Origin: Chara braunii
Lineage: Eukaryota > Streptophyta > Charophyceae > Charales > Characeae
DNA: 25,722 nt
Reading direction: 5' to 3'
Assembly (NCBI GenBank): GCA_003427395.1
Contig: BFEA01000503.1
Location: forward strand, 46,535 to 72,256
The position numbers and the translations under genes were made by a program. Positions 8,862 through 15,837 of this stretch are shown piece after piece (position 1 is the stretch's first letter; each line of letters begins with the position of its first letter). The notes under the pieces are model-generated. The model saw nothing but the letters and a program-made list of their open reading frames with translations. It ran no database searches and was not told where the DNA came from.

Positions 8862-8953
8862 TCTGGTCCGGGACAATTAATGGAAGCGGTGTGTTACGTT
8901 TTCGGGCTGACCGCCCGATTGCTGCCATCACGGCCAGCGGAGATCAGGTAAGC
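8862..8953 (+). other. Possible exon end with CAG|GTAAGC donor
   Basis: The frame through 8862-8947 is open, of mixed composition and GC-richer than the TAA repeat before it. It ends GATCAG|GTAAGC (GT at 8948), followed at once by CT- and CA-rich DNA. No clear acceptor is visible on the left. It is listed because it repeats the donor plus CT/CA tract arrangement. Confidence 0.25.
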
Positions 8954-8954
8954 G

Positions 8955-9053
8955 TCTCTCACACACTTTCTCTTCCCTCCTCTCACTCACCTATATACAC
9001 ACACTCTCACACACATACACACACATACACACACACAGACACACACACACACG
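8955..9053. repeat. CT-rich then (CA)n microsatellite
   Basis: A CT-rich tract grades into about 25 CA units ending CGCACTTCC, directly before hairpin copy 2. The same CA lead-in precedes hairpin copy 1. Confidence 0.9.
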
Positions 9054-9060
9054 CACTTCC

Positions 9061-9148
9061 ATCGATAGGATGAGCAAAAATGGAATGAATCTTTCATTGA
9101 AACGTGGAAATATACCCTGCCACTTTTTTATTTGCTCATTCTATCGAT
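9061..9148 (+). repeat. Inverted-repeat hairpin element, copy 2
   Basis: Arms ATCGATAGGATGAGCAAA and TTTGCTCATTCTATCGAT pair over the same 18 positions as copy 1. The arms differ from copy 1 at one position on each side (C to T on the left, G to A on the right), and these two positions pair with each other. The loop shares GGAATGAATC, TGAAACG, GGAAATATAC and CTGCC with copy 1. This copy is 88 bp against 81 bp for copy 1. Confidence 0.75.
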
Positions 9149-9211
9149 CCAAGTAACGTGCGGAGAACCGCGAGCAGGAGACTTAGCTCTCGTCCAAGGT
9201 TGGAAACTTTG

Positions 9212-9271
9212 AGTCTCTCTCTCACTCTCTCTCCTCCTCTCTCACTCTCTCACTCTCTCCCCTCTCTCTCA
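9212..9271. repeat. (CT)n-rich tract
   Basis: CTCTCTCACTCT-type repeats leading into CACGTAGT, the left boundary of the purine module copy 2. Confidence 0.9.
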
Positions 9272-9280
9272 CGTAGTTAA

Positions 9281-9360
9281 CAGATACTGAGAAGTGAGGT
9301 AGGGAGAGGGTGAAGAAGAGATGGTGGACTATGAAGAGGAAGAAGGACTCACTCTCTCTC
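9281..9360 (+). repeat. Purine-rich duplicated module, copy 2
   Basis: Counterpart of 7596-7680, with CAGATaC..GAAGTGA, GGGAGAGGG, AGATGGTGGACT and GAAGAGGAAGAAG, followed by a CT tract. It has a 3-base gap and small substitutions relative to copy 1. Confidence 0.75.
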
Positions 9361-9432
9361 TCTCCCTCTCTCACACACACTCACACACTGCATAGTGAAT
9401 GTATCTCCCTGATTTCTAGCGTTAGATTCATT

Positions 9433-9493
9433 CATTTTTATTTATTTTATTTATTTGCTTATTTATTTGTCTGTTTATTTATTTATTTATTTG
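9433..9493. repeat. (TTTA)n microsatellite
   Basis: TTTA units with TTTG and TTGC changes. The pyrimidine-rich DNA after it leads into the acceptor-like TTCGTTGCAG at 9512-9521. Confidence 0.92.
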
Positions 9494-9521
9494 CTTATCC
9501 ATCCCGCTCGTTTCGTTGCAG

Positions 9522-9652
9522 ATAGTGTCGGGAGTGATACTCGAGATTGAAGACTTAACTGTCTTCTATCTCACTCCCGCGTCTTCGTCCGAGCCATTTT
9601 TGTCGTCGTCGTCACCGCAGTCGTCTGACCATCGCCCTCATCGTTGGCTCAG
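9522..9652 (+). CDS. Candidate internal exon of an unknown gene
   Basis: The left boundary is T-rich DNA ending TTCGTTGCAG, a good acceptor. The right boundary is CTCAG|GTAAGT, a perfect donor followed by a CT-rich tract. Between them 131 bases are open in the frame starting at the first base: 43 codons plus two bases. The predicted peptide begins IVSGVILEIEDLTVFYLTP, then becomes Ser/Pro-rich with a run of four Ser. Composition is normal rather than simple-sequence. An inverted repeat (9529-9537 with 9571-9579) lies inside. No start or stop codon is expected in an internal exon. I do not recognise the protein, and flanking exons could not be placed with confidence. Confidence 0.35.
9529..9579 (+). 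repeat. Perfect 9-bp-arm hairpin inside candidate exon
   Basis: CGGGAGTGA (9529-9537) is the exact reverse complement of TCACTCCCG (9571-9579). An inner stem GAAGAC/GTCTTC (9549-9554 and 9561-9566) stacks within it around a 6-base loop. Confidence 0.7.
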
Positions 9653-9658
9653 GTAAGT

Positions 9659-9992
9659 ATCCGTTTTCCTCCTTCCCCTTTCTCCTTCTTCCTCCTCTCC
9701 TTCATCTTCTTCTTCCTCTTCTCCCCCTTCGTGATAAGGTTCAATGAACCTTGCATAGCACCCCCAGCGCCAAACTGTCGAGATCACCGCAATCCAGACA
9801 CTTCACCGGTCCACTCAATCGGTAGGAGCGACGGGGCGTGTACGAAGGCAGGGACGTAATCAGCGCGAGCTGATGACTCACGCTTAGTAGGCATTCCTCA
9901 TTCAAGATCGATAATTACAACAATCTATCCCGTTGCGGTGGCCTTCCTCCGCTCACGTTACCTCCACGCACGTTCCCTGCCCCTTCTCTCCT
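9659..9992. other. CT-rich tract then unique DNA; no gene seen
   Basis: 9660-9730 is CT/TTC-rich, directly after the donor at 9653. At 9736-9752 AAGGTTCA and TGAACCTT form a small palindrome around one base. Near 9811 the string CAATCGGTAGGAGCGACG resembles the left arm of the hairpin element, but no matching right arm was found. Confidence 0.4.
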
Positions 9993-10070
9993 CCTTCTTC
10001 TTCTTCTTCTTCTTCTTCTTCTTCTTCTTCTTCTTCTTCTTCTTCTTCTTCTTCTTCTTCTTCTCTCTCT
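9993..10070. repeat. (TTC)n microsatellite
   Basis: About 23 uninterrupted TTC units followed by CT/TTC-rich DNA to about 10120. The poly-Ser and poly-Phe frames (9933-10496 and 9938-10399) are produced by the repeat and are not taken as genes. Confidence 0.95.
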
Positions 10071-10120
10071 TCTTCTTCCTCTTCCTCCTTTTTCTTCTTC
10101 CCTCTACTCTATTTCCTCCC

Positions 10121-10765
10121 TTCTACGTTCTTCTCCCTACGCTATGCCGCTATTCTCCTCTTTTGTTGCTATCTCCAGTCCCTCTTTCCCTCCGCGCGGT
10201 TTCTTCGTTTGCTCCCACCACGCTTTCTTCTGTCGGTTGCACGTGTGCTACCACCACGCTCGCTCGACCTTTGCGCGCGCACTCCCGCATGCTGCTCATC
10301 CTCCCCGCGCCTCCTTCTACCATGCGGTCACCTTTCCTGTTCCTGTGCAATTCCTCCCTCCTTCTTCTACTTCTTCTCTCCTCCTTCTTCTCAGTCTAAA
10401 TCTACTTCTACCTCTCCTACGGGACTACTGCGGAATGGGATCTGGATACGGATTCTGATGACATATGGGACAGCGACTTTTGGAACTACAAATTGAGGAT
10501 TATCGTGGGATCTGATTTCATCTCCCTTCCGGGATATACTTGACATTGTGAGATCGATATTTGTGAGACTTGGCGTTCGCAACACTTTGGATTTGTCATC
10601 ATTTTAGACTATTTCAGATACCATCTTTGGAATCATTGAGTTGATGCCATCTCCTCTCTCCTCATCCTTCGTCTCTTTCTCTCTCTCTTCTCAATCCCCT
10701 TCTCTCATACTCTCATGCACACACGTGAGTAGTGGTGAGCACTTCGACATTAGTCCAATTTTATC
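10121..10765. other. No gene seen; pyrimidine-rich then unique DNA
   Basis: CT-rich DNA to about 10400, then more balanced DNA. Open frames here have compositions driven by the CT bias. Confidence 0.4.
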
Positions 10766-10768
10766 TAT

Positions 10769-10803
<35 letters not shown>

Positions 10804-10834
10804 CTTACTTATTTATTTATTTATTTATTTTCAT
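10760..10834. repeat. (TTTA)n microsatellite
   Basis: About 18 TTTA units with two TTAC changes. It is a second TTTA array 1.3 kb after the one at 9433, followed 20 bases later by GGG|GTAAGT at 10854. Confidence 0.95.
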
Positions 10835-10934
10835 TCGATGGAAGCATCATGGGGTAAGTCACATGATTTGTGGACTTACCTATTCCTGCTCCCCTTCTTC
10901 CTTGTCGTTGTTGTCGTAGTTGTAGTCGTTAGTC

Positions 10935-11081
10935 ATGATCGTGGGCATTAACGTCACTGTACTCCTCCCCCGCCACACGGTGCTATCTCGCATGGCCGAG
11001 TGCGCGGAGCCTCCTACCGAGTTACCACCTCCTTCAAACGAAATGCGCCGAGGTGAGTGCGGATACGAAGACACACCATGA
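10935..11081 (+). CDS. Small ORF with an internal donor-like site; possible exon
   Basis: The frame runs from ATG at 10935 to TGA at 11079-11081, 48 codons. The peptide starts MIVGINVTVLLPRHTVLSRM and continues with a Pro/Glu-rich stretch. Inside, at 11053, CCGAG|GTGAGT matches the donor consensus, so the credible part may be an exon of 10935-11052. A second frame leads into the perfect donor at 11139. No motif was recognised; a minus-strand frame of 64 codons covers the same DNA. Confidence 0.2.
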   Translation: MIVGINVTVLLPRHTVLSRMAECAEPPTELPPPSNEMRRGECGYEDTP

Positions 11082-11135
11082 CGAAGTTACATCCACCCTC
11101 TATGTGATGAGGGTGCTAAGGCCGAAGATAGGCGA

Positions 11136-11144
11136 CAGGTAAGT
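11136..11144 (+). other. Splice-donor-like CAG|GTAAGT
   Basis: A perfect nine-base donor consensus followed within 15 bases by about 190 bases of CT/TTC-rich DNA. Confidence 0.4.
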
Positions 11145-11149
11145 CCCCT

Positions 11150-11335
11150 CCACTTCCTTCATCTTTTCGTCTTCTCCTTCTTTTCCTTCTTCTTCCCTCC
11201 TTCTTCTTCTTCTTCTTTTGTCTCCTCCTACTTCGCGCTTTCGTCGTCGCGCTTTTTCTTTCCCTTGCGCGGTCTTCCTCCTACCTCCGCGCTCTTCTTC
11301 TTCTTCTACTCGTGCGCTATCTTCTTTTCCCCGTG
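11150..11335. repeat. CT/TTC-rich low-complexity DNA
   Basis: Imperfect TTC, CTT and TCC units on the plus strand. The Arg/Glu-rich minus-strand frame 11100-11438 and the plus frame 11218-11529 are composition-driven. Confidence 0.85.
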
Positions 11336-11572
11336 CGCTACCTATGTCGCGCGTTCGCCGGGCGCCTCTTGCTCGCGTGCATGAGAGAGTCCGGTCGATC
11401 TCGCCCGAAGGCCTGCGATTGCGCAGGGATGTTGACAACTTCTTGGGATGTCAAAGACTTCCCGGGAATGAATTTGTCCCGGAACTTGGGGAAGATACGA
11501 AAAGTTTATTAAAGGCTCGCACTCGTTAAAGAGAAAAATAATTCAATCAAGAAATAAGAGAAAAATACGAAA
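11336..11572. other. No gene seen
   Basis: GC-rich then A-rich DNA with no supported feature. Confidence 0.35.
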
Positions 11573-11611
11573 TTTGAAAAGAAAAAGAAAAGAAAAGAAA
11601 AGAAAAGAAAA
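11573..11611. repeat. (GAAAA)n microsatellite
   Basis: AAAAG pentamers repeated about seven times. Confidence 0.92.
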
Positions 11612-11669
11612 TCTAGAAATCTAACCACTAACTATCCCAAACTGCCAAGTGTCGTGCCACTATTTCAAA

Positions 11670-11795
11670 CGAGGCTCAGTCCTAACTAACTGACTAACTC
11701 TAACTACTTCTAACCCTAAGGTTGCGGGTTCAAGGCCCCGACCAACTCAACCGAGTGAAAAAAAATAGCAGAGCTCCTTGTAAAAAGGAGCTAGC
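11670..11795 (+). other. Possible tRNA-derived SINE fragment (B-box-like)
   Basis: GGTTCAAGGCC at 11727-11737 fits the polymerase III B box (GGTTCrAnnCC) and is framed by a short CGGG/CCCG stem, like a tRNA T-arm. An A-rich stretch follows 20 bases later, and a hairpin AGCTCCTT/AAGGAGCT lies at 11772-11792. A weak A-box-like GGCTCAGTCC lies about 55 bases upstream. No cloverleaf can be folded, so this is not a functional tRNA; a SINE remnant is possible but weakly supported. Confidence 0.25.
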
Positions 11796-12661
11796 TCTAG
11801 GGTTGGGCAAATTCAATCCCTGAGTTTGTTGCCTGATAGTCTGACCCCAAACCTACTAGGCTAGCTCCTACTTCGAGTTGAAGAGGAGCCGCTCAGATAT
11901 ATGTACAGTATACGGGCTTCAACCCACCTAGTGGTCAAAGCCCGTTTCCGAGTCTTTGTGCGAGTGTTCACGCTTGCTGGCCTGCATGCTTGTCTAAGTG
12001 TTTGGCGGCTTGAGTGCGTGTGTGACCCATAAGGGTACTCGGTCGCTTGAAAGGCCCGATGGGTCGGTTCTCAGCCGTGGCCGTGACATTGAGGGTCGCG
12101 GTGGGAAGGTTACAAGGTAGCGGGGTAAACCTGCACACTTGGAACAACGGGAAAACACTCAAGTAGCAGGTAGTCCGGTACCACACCGAGTAGACCTGTC
12201 GGGTACTGGAGGCCGATCAGAAGAAGACGAATTAGACATTTCCAGAGGCCCAATACCATCAGGTAGGCGGACACCGGTTTCCAGTAGTACGAGTCTAGGT
12301 CCTGTGCGGATGACATCAGAGCCTGTAACGGTATCTCTCTATGCAGAGAGACAAAGGCACCGGTCACTCGGGTAGTCATGCGGTCAGGAAGTCACCGCCC
12401 TCGGGGTTGCGCGATCAGAGAGGGTCGGCACACGAGCGAAGTAAGAGGTGAGTAGAGCAGGAGTCGGGCGACCCGACGAGCTGGTGCCAAAGAGCGGGGT
12501 TGATGCGGGCCATGGCGGACTGTGGGCGCGGGCGAACCTGACGGGTGAGGGAGGACTAAGCGGGGTGACGGCTTCGTGGGTTGGTGTGTGACGATGGACT
12601 GTCTGCATCGGGGAGAGAGAGAGAGGAGGGGAGAGCTGAGGTTGATGGACGCGGTGTCAGA
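11796..12661. other. No gene seen; GC-rich second half
   Basis: Balanced DNA, then GC-rich DNA from about 12000. Frames of 70-140 codons occur on both strands and overlap one another, as expected from GC content. At 12250-12265 the string CCAATACCATCAGGTA repeats 6535-6550 exactly. Confidence 0.4.
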
Positions 12662-12687
12662 CCAAATACCCTTACAAGGGTATTTGG
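12662..12687. repeat. Perfect 12-bp-arm palindrome
   Basis: CCAAATACCCTT and AAGGGTATTTGG are exact reverse complements separated by two bases (AC). This would form a cruciform or a very stable RNA hairpin. No T tract follows, so it does not look like a bacterial-type terminator. Confidence 0.85.
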
Positions 12688-13400
12688 CCATGCTTTTGCA
12701 TTCGACACGGTGATGACATTGGCTACCATGATGGAGCCAGTCTGGAATGGAAAGGGTGTGCACGCTTGAGCGTGACACTCGAAACGAATTCCTCGGCCAT
12801 TGAGGCCGGGGCAAAATCGCTGAGAAAATTTCGTTAAGTATGGGCGCGCGTTGTTATGACGCACGCTGTGAAGGATAGGATTTGCAGTAATACCCTTCGA
12901 CCAAAGAGGTTGAGGGGTCGATAGGGTTGATATTATGATGAGTAGATCTACGATGCACGCTGAGACTTAATCGTCAGTACATCAGTTAGAATAAATTAAT
13001 ACGCGCCCCGGTCGTACGACCGCTGGTTAAGAGAGTTAAGTAATCACGCAACCGGAATTTATAGCGTGCTTGCATGCGCGAGGAACACAGAATTACAAGG
13101 ACTTTGAGGGTCGATTAGCGAAGGAACGCCTACGTTCTGCATGGCCCAATCGCGGTGTGAGGAACGTAGTCACTCCCCACGCATCGGTCCGATCATGCAG
13201 AGCGCCGTTACCAAAACTCAACGAAAAGGAAGAGAAGAATGGCGGGAAAGACGAAACACAAGAAGAAAGATACAGTTACAATGGCGCCAACCTACAATTA
13301 CAGTTACACACTCGATTAAAGGCGCCGACTAATCAGAATTCCGTTGCAGCCGCATAAAGAAGCGCGTAAGCAAAAAGGCGCCGCGCGGCAAAAGAAATTC
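12688..13400. other. No gene seen
   Basis: GC-rich DNA turning A-rich toward 13400. No supported ORF, tail or repeat. Confidence 0.4.
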
Positions 13401-13401
13401 C

Positions 13402-13421
13402 TAATTACTAATTAGTAATTA
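13402..13421. repeat. Perfect 20-bp palindrome
   Basis: TAATTACTAATTAGTAATTA reads the same on both strands. It lies in A-rich DNA; TAATTA and ATTAG are also homeodomain-like site words, but short AT palindromes occur by chance. Confidence 0.8.
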
Positions 13422-13849
13422 CAAAATTCCTCAATTCCTATGTAATGCGAAAAAGCAAAAAAAAAGCACAAGTTCCGGAAAGAAAGTCCGAAATTCCGAG
13501 AGCCATCGGGGCTCAACAAGATTCGAAAAGGAAATTTAAAAAAGAACGAAGCAAAATTCCCGCGCAATGTCCACGCCCAAAAAGTTACGAAACTGAAACA
13601 AAAAGGAATGACGTCAACATTTATTATTTGCGCGCTCGGCGGCACTCCAGCCATCCACCCGACCAATCAATCACCCGTCCCGGGACACACCCAGCTCCGA
13701 ACTCAGCCATTCGAAAAGAATCGATGCAAAAGACGAAGAAGCGAGGGTACTGATGCAATTTCCAGTCCATCCCAATCTCCCGTAATTGGCCCAACCTTCC
13801 CAGCTTATGACCCCTCATTGCAATTGCGCAGAAAGTCGCACGCTACAGA
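13422..13849. other. No gene seen; A-rich DNA
   Basis: A- and AAG-rich DNA. The plus-strand frame 13445-13753 is Lys/Arg-rich because of composition. No motif was recognised. Confidence 0.4.
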
Positions 13850-14219
13850 AAGTGGTTCGTCACATATCCTTGGGGAATAGCCTGATAGGAGGGTGGATTA
13901 GAGAAGGGACATGGATTATGTGGTTTAAGTAGGATCATTGATGGATGTTGACATGTTGTCCTTCTCCTTTCGTATGGTTGTGTTAGTATTAATAGTGATT
14001 GTATGGTTTGTGTGAGTTTTCTGTTGAAGGTCTATTTTCGGGGTCCCTTCCGAGGCTTTCGGGTCCTGTAAAAAGTGAAACTGGGTAAGGCTCCCAGGAC
14101 CAGCCTTGTTGTGGGGTGGCCGCCCCCCTTCTCTTAATGTGGAATAAATGAGGTTATCGTAATAAAAAGAAAATGACAAAAAAAACACGGCTGTTTAAAA
14201 AAAAAAAAAAAAAAAAAAA
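13850..14219 (+). mobile_element. Retroposon or processed-transcript 3' end with poly(A)
   Basis: A noncoding stretch is followed by AATAAA at 14143-14148 and 14161-14166, then 23 consecutive A at 14197-14219. This is the layout of a polyadenylated RNA copied back into DNA. The body (Gly/Pro-free, G/T-rich, with CCCAGGACC and GGTGGCCGCCCCCC strings) resembles a LINE 3'UTR in style but does not match the 3'UTRs of the two LINEs downstream. The left boundary is unknown; the start given here is arbitrary. Confidence 0.5.
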
Positions 14220-14271
14220 GTAGGCGTTTTGCAATGGTTGCATCTGCATAGTACTTCGTTGTTCGCACAAC

Positions 14272-14304
14272 AAATTTAAATGTGGTGTTCATAAATTTAA
14301 ATGT
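14272..14304. repeat. Direct repeat of AAATTTAAATGT
   Basis: The 12-base string occurs at 14272-14283 and 14293-14304, offset by 21 bases. It is too short and AT-rich to assign a role. Confidence 0.6.
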
Positions 14305-14337
14305 CAACAACCTGCAACAGATGCCCGGGTTAATGCG

Positions 14338-14745
14338 GTGTCATTGCCTAGAGGACTGGCTACACCTCTGGTGATGGGACTCCGTGGGAGTGTCATAATC
14401 AGGGGGGCTTGGGACTTCTTCAATAGGTCGTGGTCCCAAGCATATAGTCTGAGTGATTTTTTAAACCAGGATCTCGTTTTCACAGGTAGGATAGACTCAC
14501 AGTATCATAAGCTGCAGCAGATTGACCAGGTGACGCCTTTCTTCAGGGCCAGGGCTTTTTGGTCGCTGTAGATAGCTTCGCATCCCTGTTATCACAAATT
14601 AAGCAAGACATGAGATTGGATATAATGGCGGACTGGATCATGATTAAGAATAGAGGCCCCTCCCCCGAGATAGTGTCCGACATCCACATTGCAGAGGAGC
14701 TGGGCCACCCCCTTCCGCTGGGCGGATGTCTTCGAGAACAATAAA
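14338..14745 (+). pseudogene. Frameshifted ORF fragment, possibly retroelement-derived
   Basis: One frame (14338-14571) gives a peptide beginning MSLPRGLATPLVMGL with aromatic and hydrophobic residues spaced as in folded proteins. It ends at a stop just after a run of five T. The overlapping frame from 14559 continues with a similar composition (VAVDSFASLLSQIKQDMRL...) to the stop at 14742, inside an AATAAA (14741-14746). A one-base indel in the T run would explain the break. It lies between a poly(A)-tailed element and a tandem array, so a decayed retroelement ORF is likely, but I could not match it to LINE copy 1 or 2 or to a named family. Confidence 0.35.
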
Positions 14746-14764
14746 CTACGTTTTTTTTTCTTTG

Positions 14765-15155
14765 GAACGACTGTTTACTTTAGGTTCCACAGCCTTAAAG
14801 TTTTTTTGTACGCTGCCTATTCATCTGAACGGCTGCTTACCCTAGGTTCCACAGCCTTCAGCCTTAAAGTTTGTTTGCACACTGCCTATTCATCTGGACG
14901 ACTTCTACTTTAGGTTCCTCAGCCTTTGTTTGTACTCTGCCTAGTGCTCGTCTGGATGGCCGCTTACCCCGGCCTCATTCCTCTTATTGATAATAGCAGC
15001 CTTGGGCACTGGGCCCTTAAAAAAAAAAAAAAAAAAAAAAAAAGGTTGTACAGCCTTTATTTGTCCTCTGCCTATTCATCTGGAGACTGCTTACTTCAGG
15101 TTCCACAGCCTTTGTTTGTACTCTGCCTATTCACCTGGACGACTGCCACCATTAT
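14765..15155 (+). repeat. ~62-bp tandem array, 5-6 units
   Basis: The core GGTTCCACAGCC recurs at 14783, 14845, 14913 (as GGTTCCTCAGCC), 15044 (as GGTTGTACAGCC) and 15099. It is followed each time by a GTTTGTACTCTGCCTATTCA-like string and GG(A)CG(A)CTGCTTAC. Spacing is 62 and 68 bp, then an interruption containing an A tract, then 55 bp. The unit near 14970 is decayed. The 68-bp spacing comes from a small duplicated AGCCTTC. Peptides in this region are by-products. Confidence 0.85.
15019..15043 (+). repeat. Poly(A) tract inside the 62-bp array
   Basis: 25 consecutive A follow GGGCCCTT and are followed at once by GGTTGTACAGCC, the start of another array unit. It may mark a short retroposed insertion into the array, or an A expansion within one unit. 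Confidence 0.85.
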
Positions 15156-15380
15156 CTGCAAGAATGCTACAAAGTGAGCATGGTCAGAGGAAAATTCTTT
15201 CTAACTTTAGCCTCGAGATTTCTACTATCCCTCAACCCACTAAATGAACAAATGGAGGCCTATCTATTCATTTCTAGGCTAACAGAAGTTGCGAGAAGCC
15301 GCAGAAATCTGTCATCATGATGATATTCAGTGACGTTTTCAGACAACTTCTACACAGTGTCACATAAGCTTTGATCATCC
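15156..15380. other. No gene seen
   Basis: Unique-looking DNA between the tandem array and the palindrome. Confidence 0.4.
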
Positions 15381-15512
15381 AGAGGTCAGGTTCCATTAGC
15401 AAAGAGGATAGGATTGAGCACCTGAATACGTACGTGATTGTGGAGAGGTCTCTCCTTAAACCAATCCAGATTCAGGCGCTTTATCCAATACTCTTTGCTA
15501 GTTGGACCTCTC
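15381..15512. repeat. 132-bp imperfect palindrome (fold-back)
   Basis: Left arm AGAGGTC...AGCAAAGAG..AT.GGAT..AGC.CCTGAAT is mirrored by the right arm in reverse complement. A 30-base core (15398-15427 against its partner ending at 15499) matches at 25 positions. The centre is GGAGAG-GT-CTCTCC at 15442-15455, so there is almost no loop. Both strands encode similar peptides because of the symmetry, so neither frame is evidence of a gene. It could be a MITE/fold-back element or a microRNA-precursor-like structure. Confidence 0.75.
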
Positions 15513-15731
15513 GCCAGTACATAACTTCCCAATCCCAAATCCACAAAGTAAAAGAACGAGGGCCCGAGGAAGAGGCCGGCCCACTTGAAAACACCACTCA
15601 GGGCACTATTAGACCTGGATGAATTTGACTGCAATTGCGTCCGAAGCGTAGTAGAAAAAGTTATCATGTGAGTATGCCCTCAGATTGTCAAATGATGACG
15701 CACAAACTTGTAACATACGCGTAACTTTGTG
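15513..15731. other. No gene seen
   Basis: Unique-looking DNA; no supported feature. Confidence 0.35.
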
Positions 15732-15754
15732 TTTTTTTTTTTTTTTTTTTTTTT
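15732..15754 (-). repeat. Poly(T) tract: tail of a minus-strand retroposon?
   Basis: 23 consecutive T followed by pyrimidine-poor DNA. On the minus strand this is a poly(A) tail, so a retroposed element in the opposite orientation may lie to its right. LINE copy 1 inserted 84 bases away and would then interrupt it. Confidence 0.6.
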
Positions 15755-15831
15755 CACGCCTTTTTAGTTGCCAATCGTTCTTAGGTCTCTTTCGAGATAA
15801 AGAAATACAAAACTCAATAAGTAAATAAAAT

Positions 15832-15837
15832 ACGTAC
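15832..15837. repeat. Candidate target-site duplication, left
   Basis: ACGTAC just before the point where similarity to LINE copy 2 begins. The same six bases follow the poly(A) tail of copy 1 at 18833-18838. Including the adjacent A-rich bases the match is AAAAtACGTAC against AAAAaACGTAC. Confidence 0.45.

Noticed and set aside
9933-10496. 187-codon poly-Ser ORF
   Set aside because: Its length comes from (TTC)n and CT-rich DNA; the parallel frame gives poly-Phe of similar length.
11100-11438. 112-codon Arg/Glu-rich minus-strand ORF
   Set aside because: Reverse complement of CT/TTC-rich DNA; composition explains it.
11721-11745. Functional tRNA gene
   Set aside because: Only a T-arm-like piece is present; no acceptor, D or anticodon arms fold around it.
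12662-12687. Bacterial-type terminator
   Set aside because: No T tract follows and the rest of the window is eukaryotic.
12392-12814. 140-codon minus-strand ORF
   Set aside because: Lies in GC-rich DNA with overlapping frames of similar length on both strands and no motif. I could not distinguish it from chance.
12263-14225. GTAGGCG at 12263 and after the poly(A) at 14219 as a target-site duplication
   Set aside because: A 7-base match over 2 kb is expected fairly often by chance, and no element body could be shown between them.
15371-15667. Similar peptides on both strands of 15371-15667
   Set aside because: Both derive from the imperfect palindrome; strand-symmetric peptides are a structural by-product.
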